Shown here: positions 50,733 to 59,298 of the stretch, piece after piece | How positions within the stretch are numbered: the first letter of the stretch is position 1 | Layout of the letters: the number at the start of each line of letters is the position of its first letter | Assembly: GCA_945878725.1 (NCBI GenBank) | Contig: CAMCTY010000005.1 | Span: 1 to 64,000, forward strand | Source of the DNA: Bifidobacterium breve | GTDB taxonomy: Bacteria > Actinomycetota > Acidimicrobiia > Acidimicrobiales > Acidimicrobilacustridaceae | Reading direction: 5' to 3' | Length of the DNA stretch: 64,000 nucleotides | The notes under the pieces: model-generated | The model's input: the letters and a program-made list of their open reading frames with translations, nothing else | Databases searched by the model: none | What the model was told of the DNA's origin: nothing | Position numbers and translations under genes: made by a program

Positions 50733-52118
50733 GTGATACCTGATCGACTTTTGCCCGTGCTCGAGCGCACTGCGCCGCTCGCCGAACGGTTCACCGCGGC
50801 CGGGTATCGGCTGTACCTCGTGGGGGGCGTGGTCAGGGATCTGCTTTTGGATCGGGACATGAGTTCCGGACGTGACATCGACCTCACGACGGACGCCCTT
50901 CCCGCCGAGGTCAAGAAACTCGTGGCGGGCTGGGCCGACTCGGTGTGGTCGCAAGGGGAGCGGTTCGGAACCATCGGGTGCCAGACCGACGGATGGACAT
51001 TTGAGATCACCACCCATCGGGCCGATGCTTACGATCCGGATTCCCGCAAGCCCGATGTCGTCTTCTCGGATCAGATCGAAGCGGATCTCTCCCGACGCGA
51101 TTTCACCGTCAACGCAATGGCGCTCTCGTTGCCGGATCCGGTCCTGATCGATCCTTACAACGGAGCGGCCGATCTGGCCGCTGGTCGCTTGCGGACACCA
51201 CTGTCGCCGCAGGAATCGTTCTCCGATGATCCACTTCGGATGCTGCGTGCCGCGCGGTTCATCGCTGGGTACGGACTCGAACCGGATCCGGAACTGGTTG
51301 TCGCCGTGAAGGCGATGGCTGATCGTCTCAAGATCGTCTCGGCCGAGCGGATTCGAGACGAGTTCGACAAACTGATGGTCGTCGAGGATCCGTCGCCGGG
51401 CCTGTGGTTTCTCGCCGATACGGGGCTCATGGATCAGTTTCTTCCCGAGTTCTCGCGCATGCGTCTCGAGCAGGATCCGATCCATCGCCACAAAGACGTC
51501 TTGACGCACACGATCGCAGTCGTCGCGAAGACTCGCCCGGACCGACTCGTTCGTCTGAGCGCGCTCTATCACGACGTCGGCAAGCCGCGGACCCGAGCAA
51601 TCACTGACGGTGGTGTCTCGTTCCACCATCACGAAGTGGTCGGCGCCCGGATGACGCGTGAGCGGATGAAGGCACTGAAATATTCCACTGACGATGTCGA
51701 GCGCGTGAGTCGCTTGGTCTTTCTTCATCTCCGATTCCATACCTACAAGATGGGTTGGACGGATTCGGCGGTGCGGCGGTTCGTTCGCGATGCCGACGAT
51801 CTGCTTCCGGAGTTGATTGAACTCACTCGTTGCGACTGCACGACTCGCAACGAACGCAAAGCCCGTGAACTCTCACTCCGTATGGATGAACTCGAAGCAC
51901 GCGTTGCGGAGTTGCAAGCAAACGAGGAACTCAGGGCGATGCGTCCGGATCTCGATGGCAATCAAGTGATGACTCATCTCAACCTGGGTCCTGGACGCGA
52001 CGTAGGGAACGCTCTCGACTTCCTCCTCGAACTGAGGCTGGAAGAAGGTCAGTTGGGTGAAGAAGAGGCGACTCGTCGACTCGATGCCTGGTGGGCGGAG
52101 CGACAGGCGAAGGGCTAA
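50733..52118 (+). CDS. pcnA: CCA tRNA nucleotidyltransferase / poly(A) polymerase family
   Basis: A 461-residue class II nucleotidyltransferase: AAGYRLYLVGGVVRDLLLDR, the metal-binding DIDLTTDALP, then FTVNAMALSLPDPVLIDPYN, RMLRAARFIAGYGLEPD and an HD domain (LSALYHDVGKPRTRAITDGG). Such actinobacterial proteins add or repair the CCA end of tRNAs; the tRNA-Ile in this window indeed lacks an encoded CCA. The start is GTG at 50733. The stop overlaps that of the convergent methyltransferase. Confidence 0.95.
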   Translation: MIPDRLLPVLERTAPLAERFTAAGYRLYLVGGVVRDLLLDRDMSSGRDIDLTTDALPAEVKKLVAGWADSVWSQGERFGTIGCQTDGWTFEITTHRADAYDPDSRKPDVVFSDQIEADLSRRDFTVNAMALSLPDPVLIDPYNGAADLAAGRLRTPLSPQESFSDDPLRMLRAARFIAGYGLEPDPELVVAVKAMADRLKIVSAERIRDEFDKLMVVEDPSPGLWFLADTGLMDQFLPEFSRMRLEQDPIHRHKDVLTHTIAVVAKTRPDRLVRLSALYHDVGKPRTRAITDGGVSFHHHEVVGARMTRERMKALKYSTDDVERVSRLVFLHLRFHTYKMGWTDSAVRRFVRDADDLLPELIELTRCDCTTRNERKARELSLRMDELEARVAELQANEELRAMRPDLDGNQVMTHLNLGPGRDVGNALDFLLELRLEEGQLGEEEATRRLDAWWAERQAKG

Positions 52119-52843
52119 ACGCCTTCTTTTTTGCCCCGCATGATGAGTGTCGGCGGAACGGCGCGCATTGCTTCGGCCCAGAACGACGAAGGTTGCGCAC
52201 TCTTCTCGCCGATCGGTTCGAGCAGCGCGTCGACCCGGAAGTTGGCCCGTCCGAACGATGAAAACAGATCGGCGATCGAGCGCGGGTACACCGTCGCGTC
52301 TCCCGCTTTGCGCGGCGACCGGTCGGTGTAGGCGCGGTTGAAACGGACCGAACCCGGAACCGATTCGTCGAGGGCGACGTACGCGGGGTGTGGGAACGAG
52401 CACACGAAATGCGATCCGGTGTGAAGAACGCGGTTCACCTGACGTAGGACTCGATCGACGTCGTCGATCCGACTCATTTCGTACACCGAGAGGGCAACGT
52501 CGATCGTGTCGGCGCGCACGAAGGCCAGCTCCGCGAGATCGCCGTGATGAAGTTCGAGCTTCACCTCGTTGGCATCGGCAAGGACTCTGGTGGCCTCGAT
52601 GTTCTCGATGTTGGAATCGACGCAGATAACTCGTGCGCCTTGGAGCGCGAGGGCGACTGCCACATGACCGCGGGCGAGCCCGAGCACAAGGATGCGCCGT
52701 CCCTCGCCGGTACCAAGGAGACGGAACGTCGACTCGTTGGGGATGTCGGGTCCGTAGGTGACGACATCGAGAGGAAGTGGCATCGCGCCCGGAAAGGCGG
52801 CGGGAGATGGTCGATTGCTGTGCATTGATCCGAAGTCGCTCAC
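52115..52843 (-). CDS. Class I SAM-dependent methyltransferase
   Basis: A 242-residue protein. The SAM motif is RRILVLGLARGHVAVALALQ, the acidic loop RVICVDSNIENIEATRVLAD, then HHGDLAELAF and VALSVYEMSRIDDVDRVLRQ. It resembles small-molecule methyltransferases with a C-terminal cap (PRSIADLFSSFGRANFRVDA). GTG at 52843 has GGGGGAG upstream; ATG at 52825 is an alternative. It is convergent with pcnA. The substrate is unknown. Confidence 0.87.
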   Translation of the reverse strand: MSDFGSMHSNRPSPAAFPGAMPLPLDVVTYGPDIPNESTFRLLGTGEGRRILVLGLARGHVAVALALQGARVICVDSNIENIEATRVLADANEVKLELHHGDLAELAFVRADTIDVALSVYEMSRIDDVDRVLRQVNRVLHTGSHFVCSFPHPAYVALDESVPGSVRFNRAYTDRSPRKAGDATVYPRSIADLFSSFGRANFRVDALLEPIGEKSAQPSSFWAEAMRAVPPTLIMRGKKEGV

Positions 52844-52933
52844 GTTTCCAGTCTCCCCCGGTTGCAATCCCATCCGGTGGACCGATTCCGATTGCGGTTC
52901 TTTCTCCGGATGGTCTCGCTAGCCTCTCCGTCT

Positions 52934-53338
52934 GTGAGTTTCAGTCAGAGTTCGTTGCGTGGAGCGGGGTCAAGTGCCCCAGGCGAGATCGACTACCGGC
53001 TCGCGCGCCAACATCTCATTTCTGAGTATCGCAAAGGGCGTCTGGCGCAGCACGAAGTCTGCGATGCCCATCCCGAACTGATGCGGGCGGCCCGGGAGGT
53101 GGCCAAACCCACCACCGAGGCCTGTCCGATCTGCGACGCCGGAACTCTCGTCTTGGTCTCGTATGTGTTCGGCCCGCGGTTGCCGAGCCATGGTCGTTGC
53201 GTAACCTCGGCGAAGGAACTCAAAAGCTTTGCGAAGAGCAAAGACGAGTTCGCTTGTTATGTGGTCGAGGTTTGCCCTAGTTGCCGCTGGAACCATCTCG
53301 CCCGCACCTTTCTGTTGAATCCGGCCAATTCGGCCTGA
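52934..53338 (+). CDS. DUF5318 family zinc-ribbon-like protein
   Basis: A 134-residue protein with GEIDYRLARQHLISEYRKGR, LAQHEVCDAHPELMRAAREV, and two Cys pairs: ACPICDAGTLVLVSYVFG and VVEVCPSCRWNHLARTFLL. The family is confined to actinobacteria and, as here, is encoded just before a class A PBP. The start is uncertain: GTG 52934 was chosen, ATG 52910 is possible. Its partnership with ponA suggests a link to cell-wall growth. Confidence 0.82.
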   Translation: MSFSQSSLRGAGSSAPGEIDYRLARQHLISEYRKGRLAQHEVCDAHPELMRAAREVAKPTTEACPICDAGTLVLVSYVFGPRLPSHGRCVTSAKELKSFAKSKDEFACYVVEVCPSCRWNHLARTFLLNPANSA

Positions 53339-53354
53339 CTCTCACTCCCCCAAC

Positions 53355-55565
53355 ATGGCCCCCAACTCCTCCGGTAAAACCGGCTCCCGATCCCCGTTAG
53401 GGGCGAAGCGAGTGGCCCGCGCCTCAAAGCGAACGGGCCGGAAGGCCAATGGCGCACGAGCGTCGCTGTTGTGGCGGATGCGCCGACCCCTATTCGCCGC
53501 AGGTGTAGTCAGCGTGCTCGTGTTGACCGGCGTTGGCTACCTGTTCACCCAGGTTCCGCTGCCCGACAAGGATCCGCCCCAACTCCAGACCACGTTCATG
53601 TGTGCGTCCGATGTCCGCGCGGGTTGTACCGCCGAAAACTCCATCGCCCAACTCTCGGGAGGTGTTGATCGCATCACGGTCACCTATGAACAGATCCCCG
53701 CCGTCCTGATCGAGGCGGTGCTCTCGGCTGAGGACCGAACGTTCTACGACCATGGGGGCGTGGACCCGACCGGCATCGTGCGGGCACTGTGGGCAAACGT
53801 CCAGAACCAGGGTGTGTCGCAGGGCGGTTCGACGATCACTCAGCAGTACGTGAAGAACGTCTACCTCACGCAAGAGCGGACGCTTACTCGCAAGATCAAG
53901 GAAGCGGCTCTGGCCGTCAAGGTCGAACGGGAGCTTCCGAAGCAGGAGATCCTCACCCGTTACTTGAACACGATTTACTTGGGTCGCGGGGCCTATGGCG
54001 TCGAGGCGGCGTCACGCGCCTACTTCGGCAAGGACGTCGGCGAAATCACCTTGCCCGAGGCCGCCTATCTGGCTGGTCTTATCAGGGCCCCCGAAACCGC
54101 CGACGCGCAGTTGCCGGCCACGAGCACCAAGGCCGGTTCCAATCGCGCCACGGCCACCCAGCGCCGCAACTCGGTCTTGCGGGCAATGGTCGAGACCGGA
54201 GCGATTACGCAGGCTGCGTACGACGAGGCATCGGTCGCGGGATGGGACAACGTCCTTGTTCGTAGCGACCGGAAGAACTTCGGTGACGTATCCCATCCCG
54301 AGTGGGGCACCGAGTACTTCGTCGACTACGTGCGGCACTGGCTTACGACCAAGGGCGGTTTCACCGACGCACAGGTTTACGGCGGGGGCTTGCGTGTGTA
54401 CACGACCATCGACATGGAAGATCAGGGCGCGGCCGCCGAGGCCATCAAGTCGACACTGAACCAGCCGAATGATCCGGCATCAGCTCTCGTGTCGATCGAT
54501 GACGTAGGTGCGGTGCGCGCCATGATCGGCGGGCTCGACTTCAACGGCGATGGGAAATACTCGAAGGTGAATCTCGCGGTCGGCGCCGAGGGCGGCGGAG
54601 CAGGTCGACAGGCCGGGTCGGCATTCAAAGCGTTCACTCTGGCCGAGGCAATGAATCAGGGAATTCCGCTGAGCAGGAGTTATGAGTCGCCAGCCCGGAT
54701 TGTGATCCCGAAGGTCGACGCCGGCAAGGACTGGAGCGTGGGCAATTACGCCGACGCAGGACTCGGCAGTCTTGACATCACCGAGGCGACGATGCGTTCC
54801 TCCAACACCGCCTATGCGCAGATCATGATGGATGTCGGACCTCAGAACGTCGCGGCGCTTGCCCGGGAGATGGGGATCACCAGCGAACTCAATCCGGTGC
54901 CCGCGCTCACCTTGGGAACAAGCGAGGTTTCCGTCCTCGACATGGCGTCGGGTTATTCAACGCTCGCTGATAAGGGTGAGCACATCACTCCTTCGGTAGT
55001 CACGAAAGTGACTGACGCCAAGGGCAATGTCCTTTACGAGAACAAGATCACGCGCAAGCGGGTGCTCGACGAGAAGACCGTCCAGAAGGTCGACTGGGCG
55101 CTCAATCAGGTCGTCGAGGGCGGAACGGCCACCGGCGCGAAGTTCGGTCAGCCGGCGGCCGGCAAAACCGGGACCACCGAGAACTATCGCGATGCATGGT
55201 TTGCCGGGTTCACCTGCAAGCTTACGACGGTCGTTTGGGTCGGCTATCCCGACGGCAGCTTCATGAAATCAGTTCACGGCATGTCGGTAACTGGCGGATC
55301 GTTCCCCGCGACTATCTGGCGCAAGTACATGACGGAGGCCACGCAAGGGCTCACGTCGTGTCCGTTCGTACAACCCGAGTTCGAGGCCGATACCGACCCG
55401 AACGACACGGCAGTGACGTCGACGACCGTTGCCCCCTCGACTACGTCAACGACTAGGCCCCGACCTTCGACGACGACCACCGGACCGTCGACCACGACGA
55501 GCACCAGGCCTCCGAGGACCACCACAACGTCGACCACTTCCACGACCACTTCGATGGTGCCCTGA
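53355..55565 (+). CDS. Bifunctional penicillin-binding protein (class A PBP)
   Basis: A 736-residue protein. Residues 1-35 are basic and cytosolic; one membrane helix follows (FAAGVVSVLVLTGVGYLFTQ). The GT51 domain contains EAVLSAEDRTFYDHGGVDPT with catalytic Glu and QGGSTITQQYVKNVYLTQER. The transpeptidase domain has SxxK in QAGSAFKAFTLAE, SxN in MRSSNTAYAQ and KTGT in AAGKTGTTENYRDAW. The tail (from about residue 690) is nearly all Thr, Ser and Pro. It polymerises and cross-links peptidoglycan outside the membrane. It follows the DUF5318 gene by 16 bp. Confidence 0.96.
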   Translation: MAPNSSGKTGSRSPLGAKRVARASKRTGRKANGARASLLWRMRRPLFAAGVVSVLVLTGVGYLFTQVPLPDKDPPQLQTTFMCASDVRAGCTAENSIAQLSGGVDRITVTYEQIPAVLIEAVLSAEDRTFYDHGGVDPTGIVRALWANVQNQGVSQGGSTITQQYVKNVYLTQERTLTRKIKEAALAVKVERELPKQEILTRYLNTIYLGRGAYGVEAASRAYFGKDVGEITLPEAAYLAGLIRAPETADAQLPATSTKAGSNRATATQRRNSVLRAMVETGAITQAAYDEASVAGWDNVLVRSDRKNFGDVSHPEWGTEYFVDYVRHWLTTKGGFTDAQVYGGGLRVYTTIDMEDQGAAAEAIKSTLNQPNDPASALVSIDDVGAVRAMIGGLDFNGDGKYSKVNLAVGAEGGGAGRQAGSAFKAFTLAEAMNQGIPLSRSYESPARIVIPKVDAGKDWSVGNYADAGLGSLDITEATMRSSNTAYAQIMMDVGPQNVAALAREMGITSELNPVPALTLGTSEVSVLDMASGYSTLADKGEHITPSVVTKVTDAKGNVLYENKITRKRVLDEKTVQKVDWALNQVVEGGTATGAKFGQPAAGKTGTTENYRDAWFAGFTCKLTTVVWVGYPDGSFMKSVHGMSVTGGSFPATIWRKYMTEATQGLTSCPFVQPEFEADTDPNDTAVTSTTVAPSTTSTTRPRPSTTTTGPSTTTSTRPPRTTTTSTTSTTTSMVP

Positions 55566-55661
55566 GTCACGTCGGACGTCTTTGCTGCCACCCGCGGGTG
55601 GTACTAGCGTTTCAGTTGATCCGCCGGTAGCCGAGGGGCACTGGACGGTGAGGAGGCTTCG

Positions 55662-56525
55662 ATGAGCGCACGTTTGACTGTGCCTTCGGTGCAGGGCCGA
55701 AAGGTCCGCCGAGGGGATGTTCCGCTGGTTATGGTCACCGCCTACGACGCTCCTGGCGCACGTATGGCCGATGCTGCTGGCATCGACATGATCCTCGTTG
55801 GCGACTCCGTCGCGATGGTTGTTCTCGGCTACGACGACACGCTTCAAGTCACCGTTGACGACATGGTGCATCACACTGCGGCCGTGGCTCGCGCTAAGCC
55901 GTCGTCACTGATCGTGGCTGACATGCCTTGGATGAGTTATCACGTGTCGGTCGAGGAGACCGTGCACAATGCCGCTCGCTTGATCCGTGCCGGCGCACAG
56001 GCCGTGAAACTCGAGGGAGGCCGAAAGCGCCTCCCGATGATCGAGGCATTGATCGACGCCGAAATCCCGGTGATGGGCCACATCGGCCTCACCCCTCAGT
56101 CAGTTAATGCCATGGGCGGATTCAAGGTGCAGGGTCGCGAGCACGACGCGGCTATGGCTCTCGCTGACGACGCGAAGGCACTCGCTCACGCCGGATGTTT
56201 CTCGATCGTGATTGAGGGTGTCCCGGATGTCGTGGGACAACTGATCACCGATTCGATTGATGTGCCCACGGTGGGCATTGGCGCCGGTTCCGGCTGCGAC
56301 GGTCAGGTTCTCGTGTTCCACGACGTGCTCGGAATCGAAGATCGAGTCCTACCCAAGTTTGTTCGCCGCTACGCCGATCTCGGAGCTGACGGCGTTCGAG
56401 CACTAGGCGCATATGCCGATGATGTTCGCACCGGTCGGTTCCCGTCGGCTGCCGAGAGCTATCACGTGAAGACTCCGGCCACCGAGACGCTCGGCCTGTA
56501 CGGCAGTCCGACCACCCTGGGGTGA
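55662..56525 (+). CDS. panB: 3-methyl-2-oxobutanoate hydroxymethyltransferase PanB
   Basis: A 287-residue TIM barrel of the pantothenate (CoA precursor) pathway. Characteristic blocks are VMVTAYDAPGARMADAAGID, ILVGDSVAMVVLGYDDTLQV, IEALIDAEIPVMGHIGLTPQ, AHAGCFSIVIEGVPD and TVGIGAGSGCDGQVLVFHD. The metal-binding Asp residues and catalytic Glu (VIEGVP) are present. AGGAGG lies at 55651-55656 before the ATG. The next gene starts with a GTGA overlap. Confidence 0.96.
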   Translation: MSARLTVPSVQGRKVRRGDVPLVMVTAYDAPGARMADAAGIDMILVGDSVAMVVLGYDDTLQVTVDDMVHHTAAVARAKPSSLIVADMPWMSYHVSVEETVHNAARLIRAGAQAVKLEGGRKRLPMIEALIDAEIPVMGHIGLTPQSVNAMGGFKVQGREHDAAMALADDAKALAHAGCFSIVIEGVPDVVGQLITDSIDVPTVGIGAGSGCDGQVLVFHDVLGIEDRVLPKFVRRYADLGADGVRALGAYADDVRTGRFPSAAESYHVKTPATETLGLYGSPTTLG

Positions 56526-57085
56526 AGTCAAAGGCGTCGGCCCTCATTCTGGTTCTGGGCCTGCTCGTTGGACTTGCTGCGTGCGGTTCGTCGGATGGGT
56601 CGGCCACCGATGATCGGGTCGATGATTCAGGAGTCGACAAATCAGGATCAGTGCTGCCGGCGTCTGAACTGGTTGCTCCCGAGGGTTTCCGTGCTGTCAC
56701 GCTGATTGTCACCCGACCAGACGGGACGGTGATGTATCTGTGCGTGTGGCTGGCTGACTCCCAGGAATTGCGCAACAGAGGATTGATGAGGATCACCGAT
56801 CCCGATCTCGGGGGCAAGGCGGGCATGGTCTTCCGGTTCGATACCGATACGACCGCAGGGTTCTGGATGAAGGACACGTTGTTGCCCTTGTCGATCGCCT
56901 GGTTCGATGGCGATGGAGACTTCGTCTCGAGCACCTCGATGGAGCCGTGTCCCGCCGATTTGAAATCGTGCCCGAGTTATCCGCCCGCCGGCCCGTATCG
57001 ACTGGCGTTGGAAACGATGAAGGGGCGCCTGACCGAATTGGGGCTGGAACCGGGATCGCGGGTCGAACTCGGCGATTCCTGCTGA
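56522..57085 (+). CDS. DUF192 family lipoprotein
   Basis: A 187-residue protein with a lipoprotein signal (ALILVLGLLVGLAACGSSDG, lipobox LAAC) and a Ser/Asp-rich linker. The DUF192 domain includes LCVWLADSQELRNRGLMRIT, GMVFRFDTDTTAGFWMKDTL and LPLSIAWFDGDGDFVSS. DUF192 proteins are small beta-barrels of unknown role, common outside the cytoplasm. GTG at 56522 overlaps the panB stop. It contains additional Cys (EPCPADLKSCPSYP) which could form a disulfide. Confidence 0.9.
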   Translation: MKSKASALILVLGLLVGLAACGSSDGSATDDRVDDSGVDKSGSVLPASELVAPEGFRAVTLIVTRPDGTVMYLCVWLADSQELRNRGLMRITDPDLGGKAGMVFRFDTDTTAGFWMKDTLLPLSIAWFDGDGDFVSSTSMEPCPADLKSCPSYPPAGPYRLALETMKGRLTELGLEPGSRVELGDSC

Positions 57086-57156
57086 ATTGGGCCAAACCGC
57101 TCTTGGGGAAAACCACTCGGGTCCGGTAGGGTTCGCAGTTCCAATTTAGTAGCCCT

Positions 57157-57201
57157 GCCCCGTGCGTACGGGGCCCCGACATCCCAGGGGGATGTGGGTC
57201 C
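57157..57201 (+). ncRNA. Probable S6:S18 ribosomal-protein leader upstream of rpsF
   Basis: At 57171-57201 the transcript can fold as P1 GGGCC (57171-57175) with GGTCC (57197-57201), an internal loop bearing CCG (57176-57178) opposite G57196, and P2 ACATCCC (57179-57185) with GGGATGT (57189-57195). This is the architecture of the S6:S18 leader, where the bulged CCG is bound by the S6-S18 dimer to repress the operon. An alternative hairpin GCCCCGT/ACGGGGC (57157-57163 with 57168-57174) overlaps the 5' side of P1 and cannot coexist with it. rpsF starts 21 bases downstream. Confidence 0.62.
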
Positions 57202-57221
57202 AGAGGGAGGTCTGACTCGTT

Positions 57222-57563
57222 ATGCGAGTTTATGAACTCATGATCATTTTTGACGGCGATGTCGAAGACAACGCAGTCAACGAACATCTCGCGAATGTCG
57301 GTCGACTTGTTGAAGTCGGCGGCGGCAAGATCGCCAAGACTGAACGTTGGGGTCGTCGGCGTTTCGCTTACGAGATCAACCACAAGTGGGAAGGCATCTA
57401 CGTCGTTCTCGAAATCGTGACCGAAGGTCGCGATCTTCACGAGGTCGAGCGTGTGCTGCATCTCGCGGACGATGTTGTCCGCCACAAGACCATGCGTCTG
57501 CCGGACAAAGAAGCTGCGCGTCGTGGCCTCATCGGCGAGACGGTCCCGGCTCAGGCCGGGTAG
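57222..57563 (+). CDS. rpsF: Ribosomal protein bS6
   Basis: A 113-residue protein: MRVYELMIIFDGDVEDNAVN, then GGKIAKTERWGRRRFAYEIN, HKWEGIYVVLEI and a C-terminal VVRHKTMRLPDKEA. This is the entire S6 fold. It pairs with S18 (two genes downstream) on 16S rRNA. GGGAGG lies at 57204-57209. It begins the rpsF-ssb-rpsR-rplI operon. Confidence 0.97.
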   Translation: MRVYELMIIFDGDVEDNAVNEHLANVGRLVEVGGGKIAKTERWGRRRFAYEINHKWEGIYVVLEIVTEGRDLHEVERVLHLADDVVRHKTMRLPDKEAARRGLIGETVPAQAG

Positions 57564-57580
57564 CGCCCAAGGAGAATCCG

Positions 57581-58054
57581 ATGGCGAATGGAAACAACGT
57601 CACAGTCGTAGGCAACTGCACCCGGGATCCCGAACTGCGTTTCACCGCAGGCGGGCAAGCGGTGGCCTCGTTTGGCCTCGCAGTGAACCGACGCTGGCAG
57701 AACCGCCAGACCAATGAATGGGAAGAAGCAGTTTCGTTCTTCGATGTCACCTGTTGGGCTCAACTCGCGGAAAACGTGGCTGAGTCGATCACCAAGGGCA
57801 GCCGTCTCATTGTGAGTGGTCGTCTCGACCAACGTTCCTGGGAGACCCAGGACGGCGACAAGCGTTCGAAGATTGAAATCGTGGCCGACGAAGTCGGCCC
57901 GAGCCTGACCTATGCCACCGCGCAGGTCGTCCGCAACGAACGCCGTGAAGGCTTCGATGGCGGAAAGAGCAGCGGCGGCGGCGGAGGCGGCGGATCACGT
58001 CCCGCACCGTCCAACAATTCCCCAGCTGGTTATGACGACGAGGAGCCCTTCTGA
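57581..58054 (+). CDS. ssb: Single-stranded DNA-binding protein
   Basis: A 157-residue SSB. The OB fold is shown by [40 protein letters not shown] and [21 protein letters not shown] Gly-rich linker ([15 protein letters not shown]) leads to the acidic tip YDDEEPF that recruits replication and repair proteins. AAGGAG precedes the ATG at 57581. The final base of its stop TGA is the first base of the rpsR start. Confidence 0.97.
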   Translation: MANGNNVTVVGNCTRDPELRFTAGGQAVASFGLAVNRRWQNRQTNEWEEAVSFFDVTCWAQLAENVAESITKGSRLIVSGRLDQRSWETQDGDKRSKIEIVADEVGPSLTYATAQVVRNERREGFDGGKSSGGGGGGGSRPAPSNNSPAGYDDEEPF

Positions 58055-58509
58055 TGGCCAAGGCAGCCCCCAAGCGCGGAAAGAACAAAGACGCCGCGCG
58101 CCGCAGCAAGAAAAAGATCAGCCTGCTGACGCAGGAGAAGGTTGATTACGTCGATTACAAAGACGTCAACATGCTCCGTCGTTTCATGTCCGATCGAGCC
58201 AAGATCCGTGGTCGCCGAGTGAGCGGTAACGATTCCCAGCAGCAAAAGGAAATCGCCCGCGCCATTAAGAACGCACGCGAAATGGCGATCCTTCCCTACA
58301 CGAACCGCGTCACCACTCAGCGTGGCGGCGGTCGTGACCGTGGAGACCGTGGAGAACGTGGTGATCGTGGCCTGCGCCTCGAGAACGCCGAGCTTCCGGA
58401 TCGCCCGACCGGAGAAGAGATCGAAATGACTGCAGTCGAACTCGAGTTCGCAGGCGATGAGCTTGTGGCGGTCGAGATCGAGACCGAGACCGTGGAGGTC
58501 GCAGAGTGA
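58054..58509 (+). CDS. rpsR: Ribosomal protein bS18 with C-terminal extension
   Basis: Residues 1-92 are an ordinary S18: [40 protein letters not shown] and [20 protein letters not shown]. The gene then continues for about 60 residues with [17 protein letters not shown] and an acidic segment ([29 protein letters not shown]), making 151 residues where the family usually has 75-90. The frame is continuous and ends in a GTGA overlap with rplI, so a sequencing error is unlikely. The extension may lie on the ribosome surface or affect the S6-S18 interaction. Confidence 0.95.
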   Translation: MAKAAPKRGKNKDAARRSKKKISLLTQEKVDYVDYKDVNMLRRFMSDRAKIRGRRVSGNDSQQQKEIARAIKNAREMAILPYTNRVTTQRGGGRDRGDRGERGDRGLRLENAELPDRPTGEEIEMTAVELEFAGDELVAVEIETETVEVAE

Positions 58510-58952
58510 AACTCCTACTTCGTTCCGACGTTGAGGGTGTGGGAAAGAAAGGGGACCTCGTTGAGGTCGCCGACGGTTTCGGCCGGAACTACCTGCTCCC
58601 CAAGGGCTTTGCCATCCTTGCCACCAAGGGTGTTGCCGCACAGGCCTCCTCGATGCGCCGATCACGCGACACGCGTGACGCCGTCGATCGTTCAGCCGCT
58701 GAAGAAATCGCTTCGAAGCTCGTTCCGGCGATCATTGCGATCTCGGCCCGAGCCAAGGGCGAAGGCGAATTGTTCGGTTCGGTGAGCATCACCGAGATCG
58801 TCGAAGCCGTGACCGCTCAGACGGGGATCGAACTCGATCGCCATCTGCTTGAGGTCGGCGAGCCGATCAAGACGACCGGAACGCACAGCGTTTCGGCTCG
58901 CCTTCATCCCGAGGTTCAGTTCCAGATCACGGTTGAAGTTTCAGCCGCCTGA
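58506..58952 (+). CDS. rplI: Ribosomal protein bL9
   Basis: A 148-residue protein with the L9 signature [20 protein letters not shown] and [18 protein letters not shown], a long connecting helix and the C-terminal domain [20 protein letters not shown] and [20 protein letters not shown]. It starts at GTG 58506 overlapping rpsR. A strong terminator follows. Confidence 0.97.
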   Translation: MKLLLRSDVEGVGKKGDLVEVADGFGRNYLLPKGFAILATKGVAAQASSMRRSRDTRDAVDRSAAEEIASKLVPAIIAISARAKGEGELFGSVSITEIVEAVTAQTGIELDRHLLEVGEPIKTTGTHSVSARLHPEVQFQITVEVSAA

Positions 58953-58979
58953 TCGTTGTTCTTTCGGACAATCTGTTTC

Positions 58980-59010
58980 TTCGAGGGGCCGGTTCCGCCG
59001 GCCCCTCGAA
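58980..59010 (+). terminator. Rho-independent terminator of the rpsF-rplI operon
   Basis: A 13 bp perfect stem, TTCGAGGGGCCGG (58980-58992) with CCGGCCCCTCGAA (58998-59010), loop TTCCG, then GCGTTTTG. It lies 28 bp past the rplI stop. Confidence 0.9.
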
Positions 59011-59298
59011 GCGTTTTGCGGTGCTGGTGGGATGCTCAGCGGATGCGAAATGGGGCCGATCGGACGCGTTTGCCCAGCGTGCGGCCATACCGAGGCCTCA
59101 AGATGTCCACAGAGTTTGACCGGGTTCACTGTCACACCCCATACCTATGGTGATGCCATGCGGCGCAAGGGATCTTCCTCGCGAGTTCTTCCACAGCCCT
59201 GCGTAGTTATCCCCACACAATCCACAGGTGTATCCCCCGAAAAAGAGGGGTTGTTCCCCTACCGATCCCCAGCCCACATGGGGAAGGATTCATGAGCC
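59011..59298 (+). promoter_or_regulatory. dnaB upstream region with DnaA-box-like sequences
   Basis: This non-coding gap before dnaB has several DnaA-box-like sequences: ATGTCCACA around 59103-59111, TTCTTCCACA around 59187-59196, TTATCCCCA at 59207-59215 and ATCCACA around 59219-59226. A small hairpin (AGGGG/CCCCT, loop TTGTT) lies near 59246-59260, and GGAAGG precedes dnaB at 59282-59287. The boxes suggest DnaA-linked control of the replicative helicase; I see no convincing ORF. Confidence 0.4.

Noticed and set aside
50598-51740. A 380-codon minus-strand frame
   Set aside because: Antisense to the CCA-adding enzyme, with no recognisable motif, while the plus strand has clear GGxVRD, DxD and HD motifs.
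55425-55560. Repetitive ACGACC/ACC tract read as a tandem repeat or CRISPR
   Set aside because: It encodes the Thr/Pro-rich C-terminal tail of the PBP; there are no spacers or regular units.
59032-59295. A small plus-strand ORF with CPACGHTEASRCP upstream of dnaB
   Set aside because: No ribosome-binding site, it runs through the DnaA-box-like region and hairpin, and the rest of the frame looks random.
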